Assembly (NCBI GenBank): GCA_029204225.1
Contig: MU835378.1
Location: forward strand, 1-39,630
From: Diphasiastrum complanatum
Taxonomy: Eukaryota > Streptophyta > Lycopodiopsida > Lycopodiales > Lycopodiaceae
DNA length: 39,630 bases
Direction of reading: 5' to 3'
This document shows positions 31,198 through 39,630 of this stretch, piece after piece; the stretch's first letter is position 1; each line of letters begins with the position of its first letter. Both the position numbers and the translations under genes were made by a program. The notes beneath the pieces were generated by a model. The model saw only the letters and a program-made list of their open reading frames with translations, was not told where the DNA came from and ran no database searches.

Positions 31198-32100
31198 AGA
31201 CCTTTCTTATATTTTGGTTATAATATCTCTCTTCCTCCTCATATTTATCAGCAAGACAAGCTAAATCAGCAGCAAAAATTTTCACAGTTCCCAAAGGATC
31301 AATACGATTTTTACCATAATCCGTGTAAATTTTTACCTAATGTAAGGTATCTAAGAGATGAATCATACAGAGCACTTTATCTTCTAGTCCAGCGGCATTA
31401 TAGGTAGCACGATCAGTTTCAATGATAAAACTATGCAACATCACAGCTCTTTTCATACAACAAATCAAAGTTTGTATGAATTGACTAGGGGAGGAAGGGG
31501 CTCCCCATAACCAAGATCAACAGCATCCTAAAACCAACCTGAGGACTAAACCATGAAAAAAACCTTTGTTAGCCTATGAATCCACGTAAGGTATACGTTT
31601 GATACTATCCCGACCAAAGGATAGTTGGATTTACACCTCAAAGTTGCACAGAGAGAGATTAACGAAACATAGCTCATCTTGCCAAAGCAAGACCAAACCT
31701 TTTGTCATAACCCAACAAGGTAAAACATAGACGAAAGCATACAATACTTCAAAGAAAGAAAGCACCGTATAGCGAAACAAATTTCAAGACATCCAGTTGG
31801 TACCTGCCACCATCCCACCACACAAAACCACACAAGTTAGCACAGTGAGGAAGACAGGTGTCAACGCTGAATGTCAGTTGTTATCCATGTCCAAAATAAG
31901 TTTAGCAGTTTAACAACTTAAAATATTTGATCATAAAATGTAGTCCAATCTTTCCTATGTAGCACATATTCATTTGCAATAGGCTTTCCCATATTATTAC
32001 CGTATCAGGGCATTCCACCATTCTGATCAGTCTTACGGTACTAGTCCGTATCAATTTTTAAAGTAAAAGATATGTAGTTGAAAAACAACTGCATTATGTA
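31198..32100. other. Stretch without recognised genes; holds a shared 31-bp block
   Basis: The only clear structure is AACCAACCTGAGGACTAAAC...AAAAAA at 31531-31560, repeated at 33589-33619. In the second location it directly adjoins segment Y, whereas here about 470 bp separate the two. Confidence 0.5.
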
Positions 32101-32788
32101 AGTTGCAATTTGCAAAAAAGTGGTAGCATGGAACGGCACGCAGATATGGGATAAATCCATGCCATACCAATATCTGAACCCAAAATAGGCATAGTACCAT
32201 TTTCAAAACTCTTGAGCATGTCCTTGCTTTCCAAGAGTGCGCCAGCTATTTCCCGGTTTCATAAGATTTTAAAATTTTGATCCTGTCTATTATATTATTA
32301 CCAGTACGTGTTTTAGCCAAGTATTTTACCCTAACATTTGTTACAAGATTAGGGCAAATTTGTGCCATACACATCCCTACAAATGTGGCAATCCCTTATA
32401 CAAATCCATGTACCTTAAGGGCACGTAGGTTATCAATACTTGTATTATTGTTCACAAAACTTACTTACTGCAAAGAAAACGGCAAAGTCACCATATGTGT
32501 AGCCCAAATCATCTATATGTGTTATCATTGCTAAATGAGAGGCATAAATACGATAATTTAAGCTATTCTGTTATAATTGTGAGCCACTACCATTTCCTAT
32601 AACCATTCATAAGCGTGAATGCTTCCTATTATATACACCATTACCTCTTCATAAACCAATACACAAAGCAAAGTATTGCAATACTAACCTGAATAGATGT
32701 TGGGTGAGAATCTAGTGAGGAAGCCATATTTGTTTACGGACGATACTTCCTTCAGAGACAGGTAATAGATGTTTCTGGAGTCTAGTTT
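32101..32788. repeat. Long direct repeat X, copy 2 (about 688 bp)
   Basis: Counterpart of 29551-30230, offset 2552-2558 bp, with scattered substitutions and few indels. Its right end runs straight into the stop codon of the unrecognised minus-strand frame (stop at 32784-32782), whereas copy 1 is followed by unrelated sequence. Confidence 0.85.
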
Positions 32789-33603
32789 AGGTTGAAAGAA
32801 CCAGGCCTTTTATTAGAGTTTTGAGAGAATTTATCTTGGAGAGTAGAAAAACTTGGTCTTTTGAGTAGGCGTTCGATTTCCCTGATGTTTTCCACATCAC
32901 CAAGGTTGGCAAGGAGTTTGGCAAAGAGGTTTGCGTTTAACTCTATAGATGCATCAATCATGTGTTGGTATATAAAGAGAAAAGTGAGGTGTGACTTGAC
33001 CACGTCTCTAGCAGGCTTGTGTAGCCAAAGGAAGAACGCATTCATCTGATTTTGCAAGGATTCACCAAGGAAAAACTTACTTAGATTGTTCATCATGAAC
33101 CAAACACCATGATCAAACCAAACAATAGAAGAGTTATTCTTGCACTTGTCACCACATCTACATTTGAAAAAGGGTCTCTTCTAATTCCAGATTCTGGCCT
33201 GATGCATATTCATTCTACTGAAACCGATGTCAAAGTGTCCACAAACTCGAGCCCAGGTTTGCTCAGAAGGGCAACGAGAGGGTCCAAAAAGGCTCATACG
33301 AATGATATTGTCAAAGGTGATAGGTGTCTCAAGTGAAGTATTCTTGTTTAGAGTGGCAAGTCTGCAAATTTTTACTTCTTTATCGGTCAGGTGTGCAAGT
33401 AAAATCCAAAGTTCAATGGGAATGGGAGCTAGAAAGTTCGTAGTGGGTAAACTCCAAAGTTTGAAAGCAGTACGTGCAGATTTGAACTCAATAGTATGGT
33501 TGGGGACCAAGGTAATTTGACAGTTTCTAGCTTGGCAAAACTCAAATGTAGATTGCTCTCCAATGTCACAGATATCTTGTGAATACTGAAACCAACCTGA
33601 GGA
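32782..33603 (-). pseudogene. Unrecognised 274-codon minus-strand frame with one internal stop
   Basis: From just after a TAG at 33606-33604 the minus strand stays in one frame to a stop at 32784-32782. The only interruption is a TAG at 33183-33181. Roughly a dozen stops would be expected by chance in 273 codons, so this was protein-coding. Landmarks in order are SQDICDIGEQSTFEFCQARN, PNHTIEFKSARTAFKLW, PIPIELWILLAHLTDKEVKI, ETPITFDNIIRMSLFG, CRCGDKC (a possible Cys cluster), then ESLQNQMNAFFLWLHKPARD and ELNANLFAKLLANLGDVENI. I do not recognise the family. A plant retroelement accessory or gag-like ORF is possible, given the neighbouring gypsy pol, but it points the other way. The start codon is not defined, and a splice acceptor-like TTTCAG precedes TATTCACAAG at the Y junction. 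Confidence 0.5.
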
Positions 33604-33734
33604 CTAAACCATGAAAAAAAGCAAGCCCAAGAAGCTGCTAAAGCAGCACCCGAAGTCCATTCTCCATCTATGCCACAAGAGATCCAAGAATAGATGTTAA
33701 TACACAGTTGCACCATCACAAATAGTCCTTCAAG

Positions 33735-34500
33735 ATGATAGAACCTGCAGCATCGCAAACAGAAATGATCATAATAATTCTATCTAGCATGATGGATATT
33801 ACACTGGGAGAATTTCTTAAGCTAGTGCCTAAAGCAAAAGAAGCAAAAGAAAGATTGACTCAATTGGAACAACCAGTCTGTCAAAAGCCACTTTTAACAA
33901 ACGGAGTACTCAATATGGGGATAGCCTGGGAAAGTGAGCAGAAAAACATTACCCTGCTGATACAACATAGACAGTTTGGTAAAGAAGCAGTTGTGATTGA
34001 TGGAGGTTCAGGAGTTAACCTGATTTTAACCAAGCTATGTGCAAAATGGGAACTTACCAAGCTAAAGCCTGTCACTTTTGCCATCAAGCTAGAGGATCAA
34101 ACATCCAGCAGAAGTTTTGTTTAACTCATTGGCTACTAGAACTTGTGGAAGTTGTCACACTTCCATGGCGAGTTAAGTGTAACGGTTAAGCGGCCTACCA
34201 CACCACAACTTTTTCCGACCTAGAGGAATGGTTGAAGACATACCTATCAAAATAGCTGGAGTGAAGTTGTTGTCATTACTTTTGTAGTAATGGACTTACC
34301 TCTGATGCACCAAATGTCTATCGCGTTTTATTGGGATGTCCATGGTTACTTTGTGCAAGTAATTCATAAATGGGGCACCGGAATAATTACTTTTGAGAAT
34401 CATGAGTGTGCACGGTCAAAGTAAATCCAATTACTTGGACTATCAAGCCAATAATCCAAAGAGGGGATGATGATTCATCAACAACGGATCATACCTATCA
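33735..34500 (+). pseudogene. Gypsy protease region
   Basis: The frame 33735-34124 contains VVIDGGSGVNLILTKLCAKW, the plant gypsy aspartic protease active site (D-x-G-[SA]; here DGGS), and KLKPVTFAIKLEDQ. After the stop at 34122 the matching downstream block reads FVVMDLPLMHQMSIAFYWDV and IHKWGTGIITF. This corresponds to the usual F.V.......Y..LLGRPWL......W..G.ITF, with the LLGRPWL core mutated. The protease would have released gag and pol proteins; here it is broken. Confidence 0.75.
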
Positions 34501-35379
34501 TTGACAAGTGAAGACTCTTTGGGAGTCCATTATGACTCTCAAACAAACATTGTTGACTAGAATCAAGCTCTTGCAAAAGTGGATTGTATAGCAGGCTATA
34601 TGTGTCAACGAGATAATCAATCCAAATTGAGCGAAATTTTCTTACTTGATCGAACTTTGGATATGCCCATCACTTTTCCATTGAATATAATAAACTTAGC
34701 TTGGATATCACTGATCCAATTTCAGATCTGATCAAAGATGGTCTAATACATGTTAGTCATGCCTTGAGTATTGATGGAGATGCAGAACTTACAGATGAGC
34801 AGATCCTCAATCACATGGATCCTACAAGATTTGGAGTTTGAGATATTCCGAATGAACCGACAATAAAGCCGCCAAAGGCAATTATATGGAAGGAAGAAAA
34901 GATGGCAGGACCAATGACAAAGAAACAAGCTAAGTAACACTATAATATGGTCCTAAAATAGAAAAAATCATCTCGAAGGGCTGATTCTAAGAATATACCA
35001 CCTTTAAAAAAAATGAAAAGGTCAAGTATGATTCTTCAAGTCAAACTTCTCGCAAGAAATCACCATCAAGGAAGTCATCACCTTCAGAGACGACACATCT
35101 TCTAGAAAGTCATCACGTCCACGATCGATCCTGCCAAGAAAGCTAAACGGAGATCAAAGATCAACCCTTATGAAAAGGAACAATGAGAAGAATTCTAGTA
35201 TGATATGCCCGAGCATTTCAAATGCTACTTTAAATGATGTTGTGATTATGTTACCCAAGGCTCATCGTGAACTAGAAGAGCAAGCATCAGAAATAAAGGA
35301 GATTTACGATGGACCAGCTAGGACTCAGCCAATGAATCTTGCTGAACCTGAAAAGCCAGAGAAAGTTGTTTAAGTTGGA
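34501..35379 (+). pseudogene. Gypsy spacer between protease and RT
   Basis: Reads in several frames with many Lys/Ser/Pro codons. The longest frame (35170-35373) carries PKAHRELEEQASEIKEIYDG and a Glu/Pro-rich end. This low-complexity linker is usual before gypsy RT. No catalytic residues lie here. Confidence 0.5.
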
Positions 35380-36200
35380 GTGCAACTTACTCTTGAACAA
35401 TTTCAAGCATTAAGAAAGTTATTGATCAAGTACCAAGACTGTTTTGCTTGGACATACAAGGATCTCAAAGGAATTCCTACCTTGGTTATTGAGCATACGA
35501 TACCCTTGATGCCTGATGCAGTTCCAAAGTTCACAAAATTCCGCTGTAATCTGAATGTTACTGAACTTATAAAGAAAGAGCTACAAAGACTACTTGAAGC
35601 CAAATTTATTTACGAAATCAAATATACAGAATGGATTTCTCTGATTGTCGTTGTTTATAAGAAGAATGAGAAGATGAGAATTTGTGTGAATCTCAAAGCC
35701 TTGAACAAAGCGAAAGGATCACTTTTTGTTACCCTTTACTGAAAGCATATTGGACCGACTTGCTGGAGCAGAAGCGTACAGTTTTTTGGATGGATTTAGT
35801 GGTTACAACCAAGTTAAAATCACACTTGCGGATCGTCATAAAACAGCTTTTGCAACATAATGGGGAACTTATGCCTATAAAGTTATGTTGTTTGGACTTT
35901 GCAACGCACCTAGTTCATTTCAAAGAGTCATGCAGTTTACCATCAAAGACTACTTGCATTAATTCCTTGAAATATACTTGGATGATCTTGGAGTCCATAG
36001 TGCTGATACAGACCATTTGGATAGTTTGGGAAAAGTATTTGAACGTTGTCACAAATACCAAATCTCCTTAAATCCAGAAAAGTGTCAAATTTGGGTCACT
36101 CATGGAGTTGTCCTTGGACATGTGATATCAAGACATGGCATTGCTATAGATTATTGCAAAATCAAAGTCATCGTCGAGTTACCGCCACCAAGAACAATTT
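35380..36200 (+). pseudogene. Gypsy reverse transcriptase
   Basis: The frame 35380-35742 gives FQALRKLLIKYQDCFAW, VIEHTIPLMPDAVPK, a KKELQRLLEAKFIYE block, YTEWISLIVVVYKKNEKMRI and CVNLKALNKA, the canonical gypsy RT N-terminus. A frameshift near 35715 leads to text equivalent to FLDGFSGYNQVKITLADRHK and TAFAT-WGTYAY, then VMLFGLCNAPSSFQRVMQ. A second shift brings the catalytic box IYLDDLGVHS (Y-L-D-D intact; frame 35978-36202 begins inside it as MDDLGVHS where read from ATG). It then reads LNPEKCQIWVTHGVVLGHVI. It stops at TGA 36200-36202. The active-site residues are preserved although the frame is broken. Confidence 0.88.
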
Positions 36201-36329
36201 GAGGAGTCTACGTGTTTATGGGTCATGCAAATTACTATCAGATATTTATTCTAATCTTTGTGGATTTAGCAAGACCTATATACAATTGACTATTGTACCA
36301 ATTTTGATAGTAGAGGCATTGGAAGCATT

Positions 36330-36793
36330 TGAAAATTGAAGAAAGCTTTAGCTTCCACACTGATACTACGAGCTCCAAAATGGACAATTGAGTTTCATGT
36401 TCATACTGATGCATCAAAATATGCCATTGGATCAGTTTTGGCGCAGCCAAGAGAATACAAGAAGAATTATCCTATCAGGTTTGCAAGTCGACAACTTACA
36501 GATCTTGAAAAGAATTATTCAACAACCAAACGCGACACATTGGCCATGATTTTTTTTCTATTAAGAAGTTTTGACATTATCTATTGGCAATGCATTTTGT
36601 ATTTTATTCTGATCATCAGCCATTACTTTATTTGGTGAACAAGACATGTAACACGGGGCGTATTGCAAGATGGCTATTTTTACTAGCCGAATTTGATTTA
36701 CGCGTTGTGGTTCGAAAGGGTAAACAACATTATCTCGCCAACCATGTCTCAAGGATTGAATCAGCACCAGTTAATACTGAAGTGAATGATTAA
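36330..36793 (+). pseudogene. Gypsy RNase H
   Basis: The frame 36336-36638 contains FHVHTDASKYAIGSVLAQ (catalytic Asp in TDAS) and FASRQLTDLEKNYSTTKRDT. In plant gypsy the Glu of L.. .E.NYS/Y..TE/RE is the second active-site position. After a frameshift near 36580 the frame 36584-36793 gives FYSDHQPLLYLVNK (third Asp) and RIARWLFLLAEFDLRVVVRK, then ANHVSRIES. This ordering and spacing is that of Ty3 RNase H. No second, archaeal-type RNase H follows before integrase. Confidence 0.85.
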
Positions 36794-37792
36794 CTATTAG
36801 ATGCTGCATTGTTTTATGTTGAAGCAGTACCTGAGTGGGCAACAGAGATTGTTGAATATTCGATGCTAGGCCAACCTAATGATTCCTTGACAAAAGTACA
36901 AAAGAGACAATTGATTCTTAAGGCACAACCTTATCAATTGATTGCTGGACAATTGTATCACTGATATTTTGCAAAGATGTGTTTTGCCGCGTGAAGTACC
37001 TGAACTTATCATGTTTTCACATGATGGCATGGTCAGAGGACATTTTTCAACAGATATCACTATTCAAACTTTTACAATTAGGGTGCTGGTGGCCTACACT
37101 TCATAAAGATACAAAAATTATATTCAGTCATGTGATGTTTGTCAACGAGCACTCATCCTACACGACAGAATTATGGACCTTTACATCCAATTTTATTGCA
37201 AGCACCGTTCGAGAAATGGGGCCTTGACTATGTTGGTCCTATTCATCATGTGGCAAGATGATCTCAAGCTACATATATCATTGTTGCAATCGATTATATG
37301 ACCAAGTGGGTTGAAGCAAAAACAGTTCGAGTTGCAGATGCAAAATCCACAACTAAGTTCCTTTATGAGCATATTATTATTAGGTTTGGATGTCCTATCG
37401 AGATCGTAAGTGATCGTGGAACACATTTTGTGAATGAAATGATAAAGTGTCTGTTGGAAGACTTTTTTGTTACTCATTGGTTTAGTGCTCCTTATTATCC
37501 GAGGGGTAATGGTCAAGTTGAATCTTCCAACAAGATTCTTTGCAACATTATGACAAAAACGGTCAAAGCAAGTCGCTCTGATTGGGAACATAAACTGTAT
37601 GCATCATTATGGGCATTTAGAACAACTTATAAAGGTAGTACGAATCAAACACCATTCAAGCTTGTCTATGGTCAACATGCAGTTATGTCGATTGAATTCC
37701 TGATACCATCTTTACACATGGCAGCAACGGAATGGTTGGATGAAGCAAAATCCTTACAGTTGCATCATGAGGCTTTACAAAAACTAGATTGA
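36794..37792 (+). pseudogene. Gypsy integrase, catalytic core intact (DD35E)
   Basis: The N-terminal zinc-finger part (36800-37190) is broken across frames: SHDGMVRGHFSTD and CDVCQRA-like text. From 37200 the core reads EKWGLDYVGPI (first Asp), a stop in the codon after VAR, then an open frame 37298-37792: MTKWVEAKTVRVADAKSTTK, PIEIVSDRGTHFVNEM (second Asp) and YYPRGNGQVESSNKIL (Glu). I count 35 residues between the second Asp and the Glu, the DD35E spacing. It ends with WAFRTTYKGSTNQTPFKLVY and a stop at 37790. All three catalytic residues survive even though the protein is truncated. Confidence 0.9.
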
Positions 37793-38060
37793 TGGCAGTT
37801 CATGCATTAGCAGCAAAGAAAGCCCGTCGCAAGGCATGGCACGATCGTTGATTACACAAAAAAGATCTGAAGGAAGGAGATCTAGCACTAATGTTTAAAA
37901 CGAAATTGATCAAAGAAAAATTGAAGTTTACGGATGAAGGACCGTACAAGGTGAAAGAAATATTGAACTATCGAATGATTATTTTAGAACACTCAGATTC
38001 AACACTTCGGTAAATGGTAGCCGATTACACAAATTTTGGTAGCCCGTTCAACCAGCTTGA
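37793..38060 (+). pseudogene. Gypsy integrase C-terminal domain
   Basis: In the next frame the sequence gives KKDLKEGDLALMFKTKLIKE, KFTDEGPYKVKEIL and a RMIILEHSDST block, matching the F..GDLVL.......KL...W.GPY.V..........L...G pattern of the gypsy integrase C-terminal domain. A stop lies after STLR. No chromodomain follows. This marks the 3' end of pol. Confidence 0.7.
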
Positions 38061-38129
38061 TCAACACCTTATCAGTTTTACTTTAGCTGTTTTACTTTCA
38101 CTACTTGATTGATTTTTCTTTTGGAAAAA

Positions 38130-38690
38130 TATAGTTAAAAAGAAAATGATGAGCAAAAGTCAAAAAAGTCATAAGAAAAGAAACAGTTGAAGGAAAGTAT
38201 TTTCAAAAGATAATTTCTGATGAAGAATGACTTAGAAAATCACTTTTTGGATCATATTTTGTACATACAGTCTTAGAAACCTTTGTCGAGATTTCAAATC
38301 ATACATCCACCTCATATTTCTTTATACTGAGTTGGGCAAAGGTTCTTTTTCAGAGTTACTACTTGTTTTGCGGTTAGGCGAATGTAGCAACTTACCATTT
38401 TGGAAACCTTTGTTGAGCATCTTACAACCTTTATGAACATTTGGCGACCTAACAGATGGATTCAAAATGATGGAATAGGTTCAGATCTTCAAAATTTTTA
38501 TTTATTACAGTACCTAGGCGAAGGATGTTCTTAGGCGAATGTTAAACCTTCGCCGATTAGTTCAGACCTTCAAAAACCTTCGTTGAGATTTTTGGAAATT
38601 ACTTTCACAATACTGAGCATGCCTCCAAATTTTTGTCCTAAATTGAGCAGCCAAACTAGTACATTGTCTAGTGGACCCTCCAAATCAGCC
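38130..38690 (+). other. Possible gypsy 3' LTR / U3 with repeated TAGGCGAA and ACCTTyG motifs
   Basis: A purine-rich run (38133-38200, including AAGAAAAGAAAC and GAAGGAAAG) could hold the polypurine tract. Beyond it TAGGCGAA recurs at 38375, 38515 and 38532 with an inverted TTCGCC(G) near 38549. Variants of AACCTTTGTYGAG occur near 38278, 38401 and 38573. Such clustered motifs before a TATA box (38691) fit an LTR U3 promoter. No second LTR copy is in the window to confirm it. Confidence 0.35.
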
Positions 38691-38699
38691 TATAAATAG
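38691..38699 (+). promoter_or_regulatory. TATA box (TATAAATAG)
   Basis: A perfect plant-type TATA box, GCCTATAAATAGGCC, 131 bp upstream of the ATG at 38822 and in the same direction as the frame that follows. A transcription start about 30 bp downstream would give a leader of roughly 100 nt. Confidence 0.6.
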
Positions 38700-38821
38700 G
38701 CCGAATTCGATCACTTGTGCTAGCGAAGCTCTTGCAAAATTTTTCAGCAACCAAACCTTCTAAAAACTTCCTTCTAAGCTTTGAGATACACTTTATACCT
38801 CTTAGTACTTGCCTGTTCATC

Positions 38822-39630
38822 ATGTCTTCTACTAATACTTCGCAATCTCCTCAGTATGTCATCTATCGTGGCGTTCGGACCAAGACAAACATCATGATAC
38901 TTCCTAGCACAAGCATGGTGGCCAATGGATGAACCTTGCTCTGCTCACCGCAATGGGGATCCATGAGTGCGCCTTTTCTAGAAGAATCAATATGGATTTT
39001 ATAACCATGGCTTTTATCACCTGGACCGAGGCCAAGTCCAAGTTTTATATCACCTACCAAACTGCTACCCACAAGGTGCGCGTGACTGAAGCCACCCTTG
39101 CAGCCATAGGAATCACTTCTAGCAAACAACCCTCACCAAATTATAGGCATGCCAAGAGTATCATCAAGCCCTTTATTGATACCACTGATGAATTATACTG
39201 GACCAATGACGACTACTTGATTGAATCTATCCGAGAGCCTACCATCCGTGCCACAACTCAGCTTCTAAACAACTTTGTGATGGTTGGCAACCTCAAGAAG
39301 GGGCGCATTTCATCCTAGATCCTACACCGCATTGTAGAGTCCAACTCCAAGTTAGGATATGGACCATTAAAGCCTTATAACTGGTTCAAAACGGTATTCA
39401 AAGAGTTGAAGAGAGCTATTAAGAGCAATTCCAAACAAGTGTTTACTTCTGGGCCCCTTCTCTCCTCCCTAAGGCTTGTTGTTTCGTACTTAGACAACAA
39501 AATTCATGGGTTTCATGCTAATGTCGTGGTGTTTGTCTATGAAGACACACAAGTTGAATTTTCCCAAAAAGCTTCAAGTTCTCATAGTCGTCGTCGTGTA
39601 CGTAGCGAAGTCGTTGTTCCTGACTCGCCT
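38822..39630 (+). CDS. Unrecognised ORF at the window edge, one frameshift and one stop, 3' end outside
   Basis: ATG 38822 starts MSSTNTSQSPQYVIYRGVRT and stops at TGA 38930-38932. The TGA overlaps the ATG at 38929 of a second frame one base out of phase, so a single indel there would join them. The second frame runs from 38929 to the window end with only one stop (TAG 39316-39318): ECAFSRRINMDFITMAFITW, KFYITYQTATHKVRVTEATL, PLKPYNWFKTVFKELKRAIK and LSSLRLVVSYLDNKIHGFHA, then a Ser/Arg-rich end. Some 234 codons with one stop indicate former or present coding. It recalls the accessory or gag-like proteins of some large plant retroelements, but I cannot name the family. The upstream TATA box suggests its own promoter or an LTR promoter. 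Confidence 0.45.

Larger units (their letters stand above)
33615..38060 (+). mobile_element. Ty3/gypsy retrotransposon pol region, inactive
   Basis: Plus-strand domains in gypsy order are aspartic protease, RT, RNase H, integrase (zinc finger, DD35E core, C-terminal domain). There is no chromodomain at the end and no second RNase H between RNase H and integrase. The protease box DGGSGVNLI and the LIVVVYKKNEKMRICVNLKALNKA-type RT entry suggest a non-chromoviral plant lineage; finer placement is not safe. The 5' part (LTR, gag) is missing or unrecognised. A possible 3' LTR follows after 38100. Stops and frameshifts occur in every domain except the integrase core. Confidence 0.85.

Noticed and set aside
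29551-32788. Repeat X copies as an LTR pair
   Set aside because: They lack TG...CA ends, target-site duplication, primer site and polypurine tract, and the interior has no gag or pol.
33227-33520. 97-codon plus-strand frame opposite the minus-strand 274-codon frame
   Set aside because: It is shorter, ends in several stops and is best explained as the antisense shadow of the longer minus-strand frame.
37193-37591. 132-codon minus-strand frame
   Set aside because: Antisense to the clear gypsy integrase core.

Overview
The window is nuclear DNA of a land plant, most likely a flowering plant; the species cannot be told from the sequence. The evidence is AT-rich, intron-bearing sequence packed with decayed Ty1/copia, Ty3/gypsy and LINE retroelements of plant type, long CT/GA microsatellites, a eukaryotic tRNA-Val(AAC) gene, and the first coding exon of an ESCRT-III SNF7/VPS32 gene. 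There are no bacterial-style operons, CRISPR arrays or intact prokaryotic genes. Nearly every long reading frame is a broken piece of a transposable element (TE).

Left part (1-7.9 kb): a (CT)n tract and pyrimidine-rich DNA, a Ty3/gypsy reverse transcriptase (RT) scrap (0.9-1.15 kb), then a 5'-truncated LINE (1.15-5.9 kb). The LINE RT module is tandemly repeated 2.3 times, and a GA-microsatellite-bearing insert splits the RT part from the C-terminal zinc-binding part. A copia integrase scrap (7.0-7.4 kb) and a ~140-bp tandem repeat follow.

Host gene island (7.87-8.85 kb): the minus strand carries a 24-codon SNF7 first exon with a GT donor, a probable 5'UTR intron, a pyrimidine-rich leader and G-boxes. 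The downstream SNF7 exons were not found by eye to the left, so either intron 1 is longer than 7.8 kb and full of TEs, or the exon is orphaned. A TATA box on the plus strand suggests divergent transcription. Just beyond is a minus-strand fragment (9.05-9.52 kb) resembling the C-terminus of a class of plant retroelements, and two possible host exons at 11.44-11.72 kb.

Middle (12-24 kb): an almost full-length but dead Ty1/copia element on the plus strand (12.0-~16.8 kb), a truncated inverted copia (20.2-17.6 kb, minus), a copia gag scrap (23.1-22.5 kb, minus), short tandem and inverted repeats, and the tRNA-Val gene (24.16-24.23 kb, minus).

Right part (24.2-39.6 kb): low-information DNA with a degenerate short-period repeat (26.35-27.26 kb), another minus-strand copia scrap (28.9-29.5 kb), a 0.68-kb direct repeat (29.55 and 32.10 kb), and an unrecognised minus-strand frame of 274 codons with one internal stop (33.60-32.78 kb). 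A plus-strand Ty3/gypsy pol follows (33.6-38.06 kb: protease, RT, RNase H, DD35E integrase). At the right edge, a TATA box is followed by an unrecognised long frame that runs off the window.

The genes do not form a pathway. The host content is one exon of a membrane-trafficking gene, one tRNA gene and possible exon traces, set in nested and inactivated retroelements.
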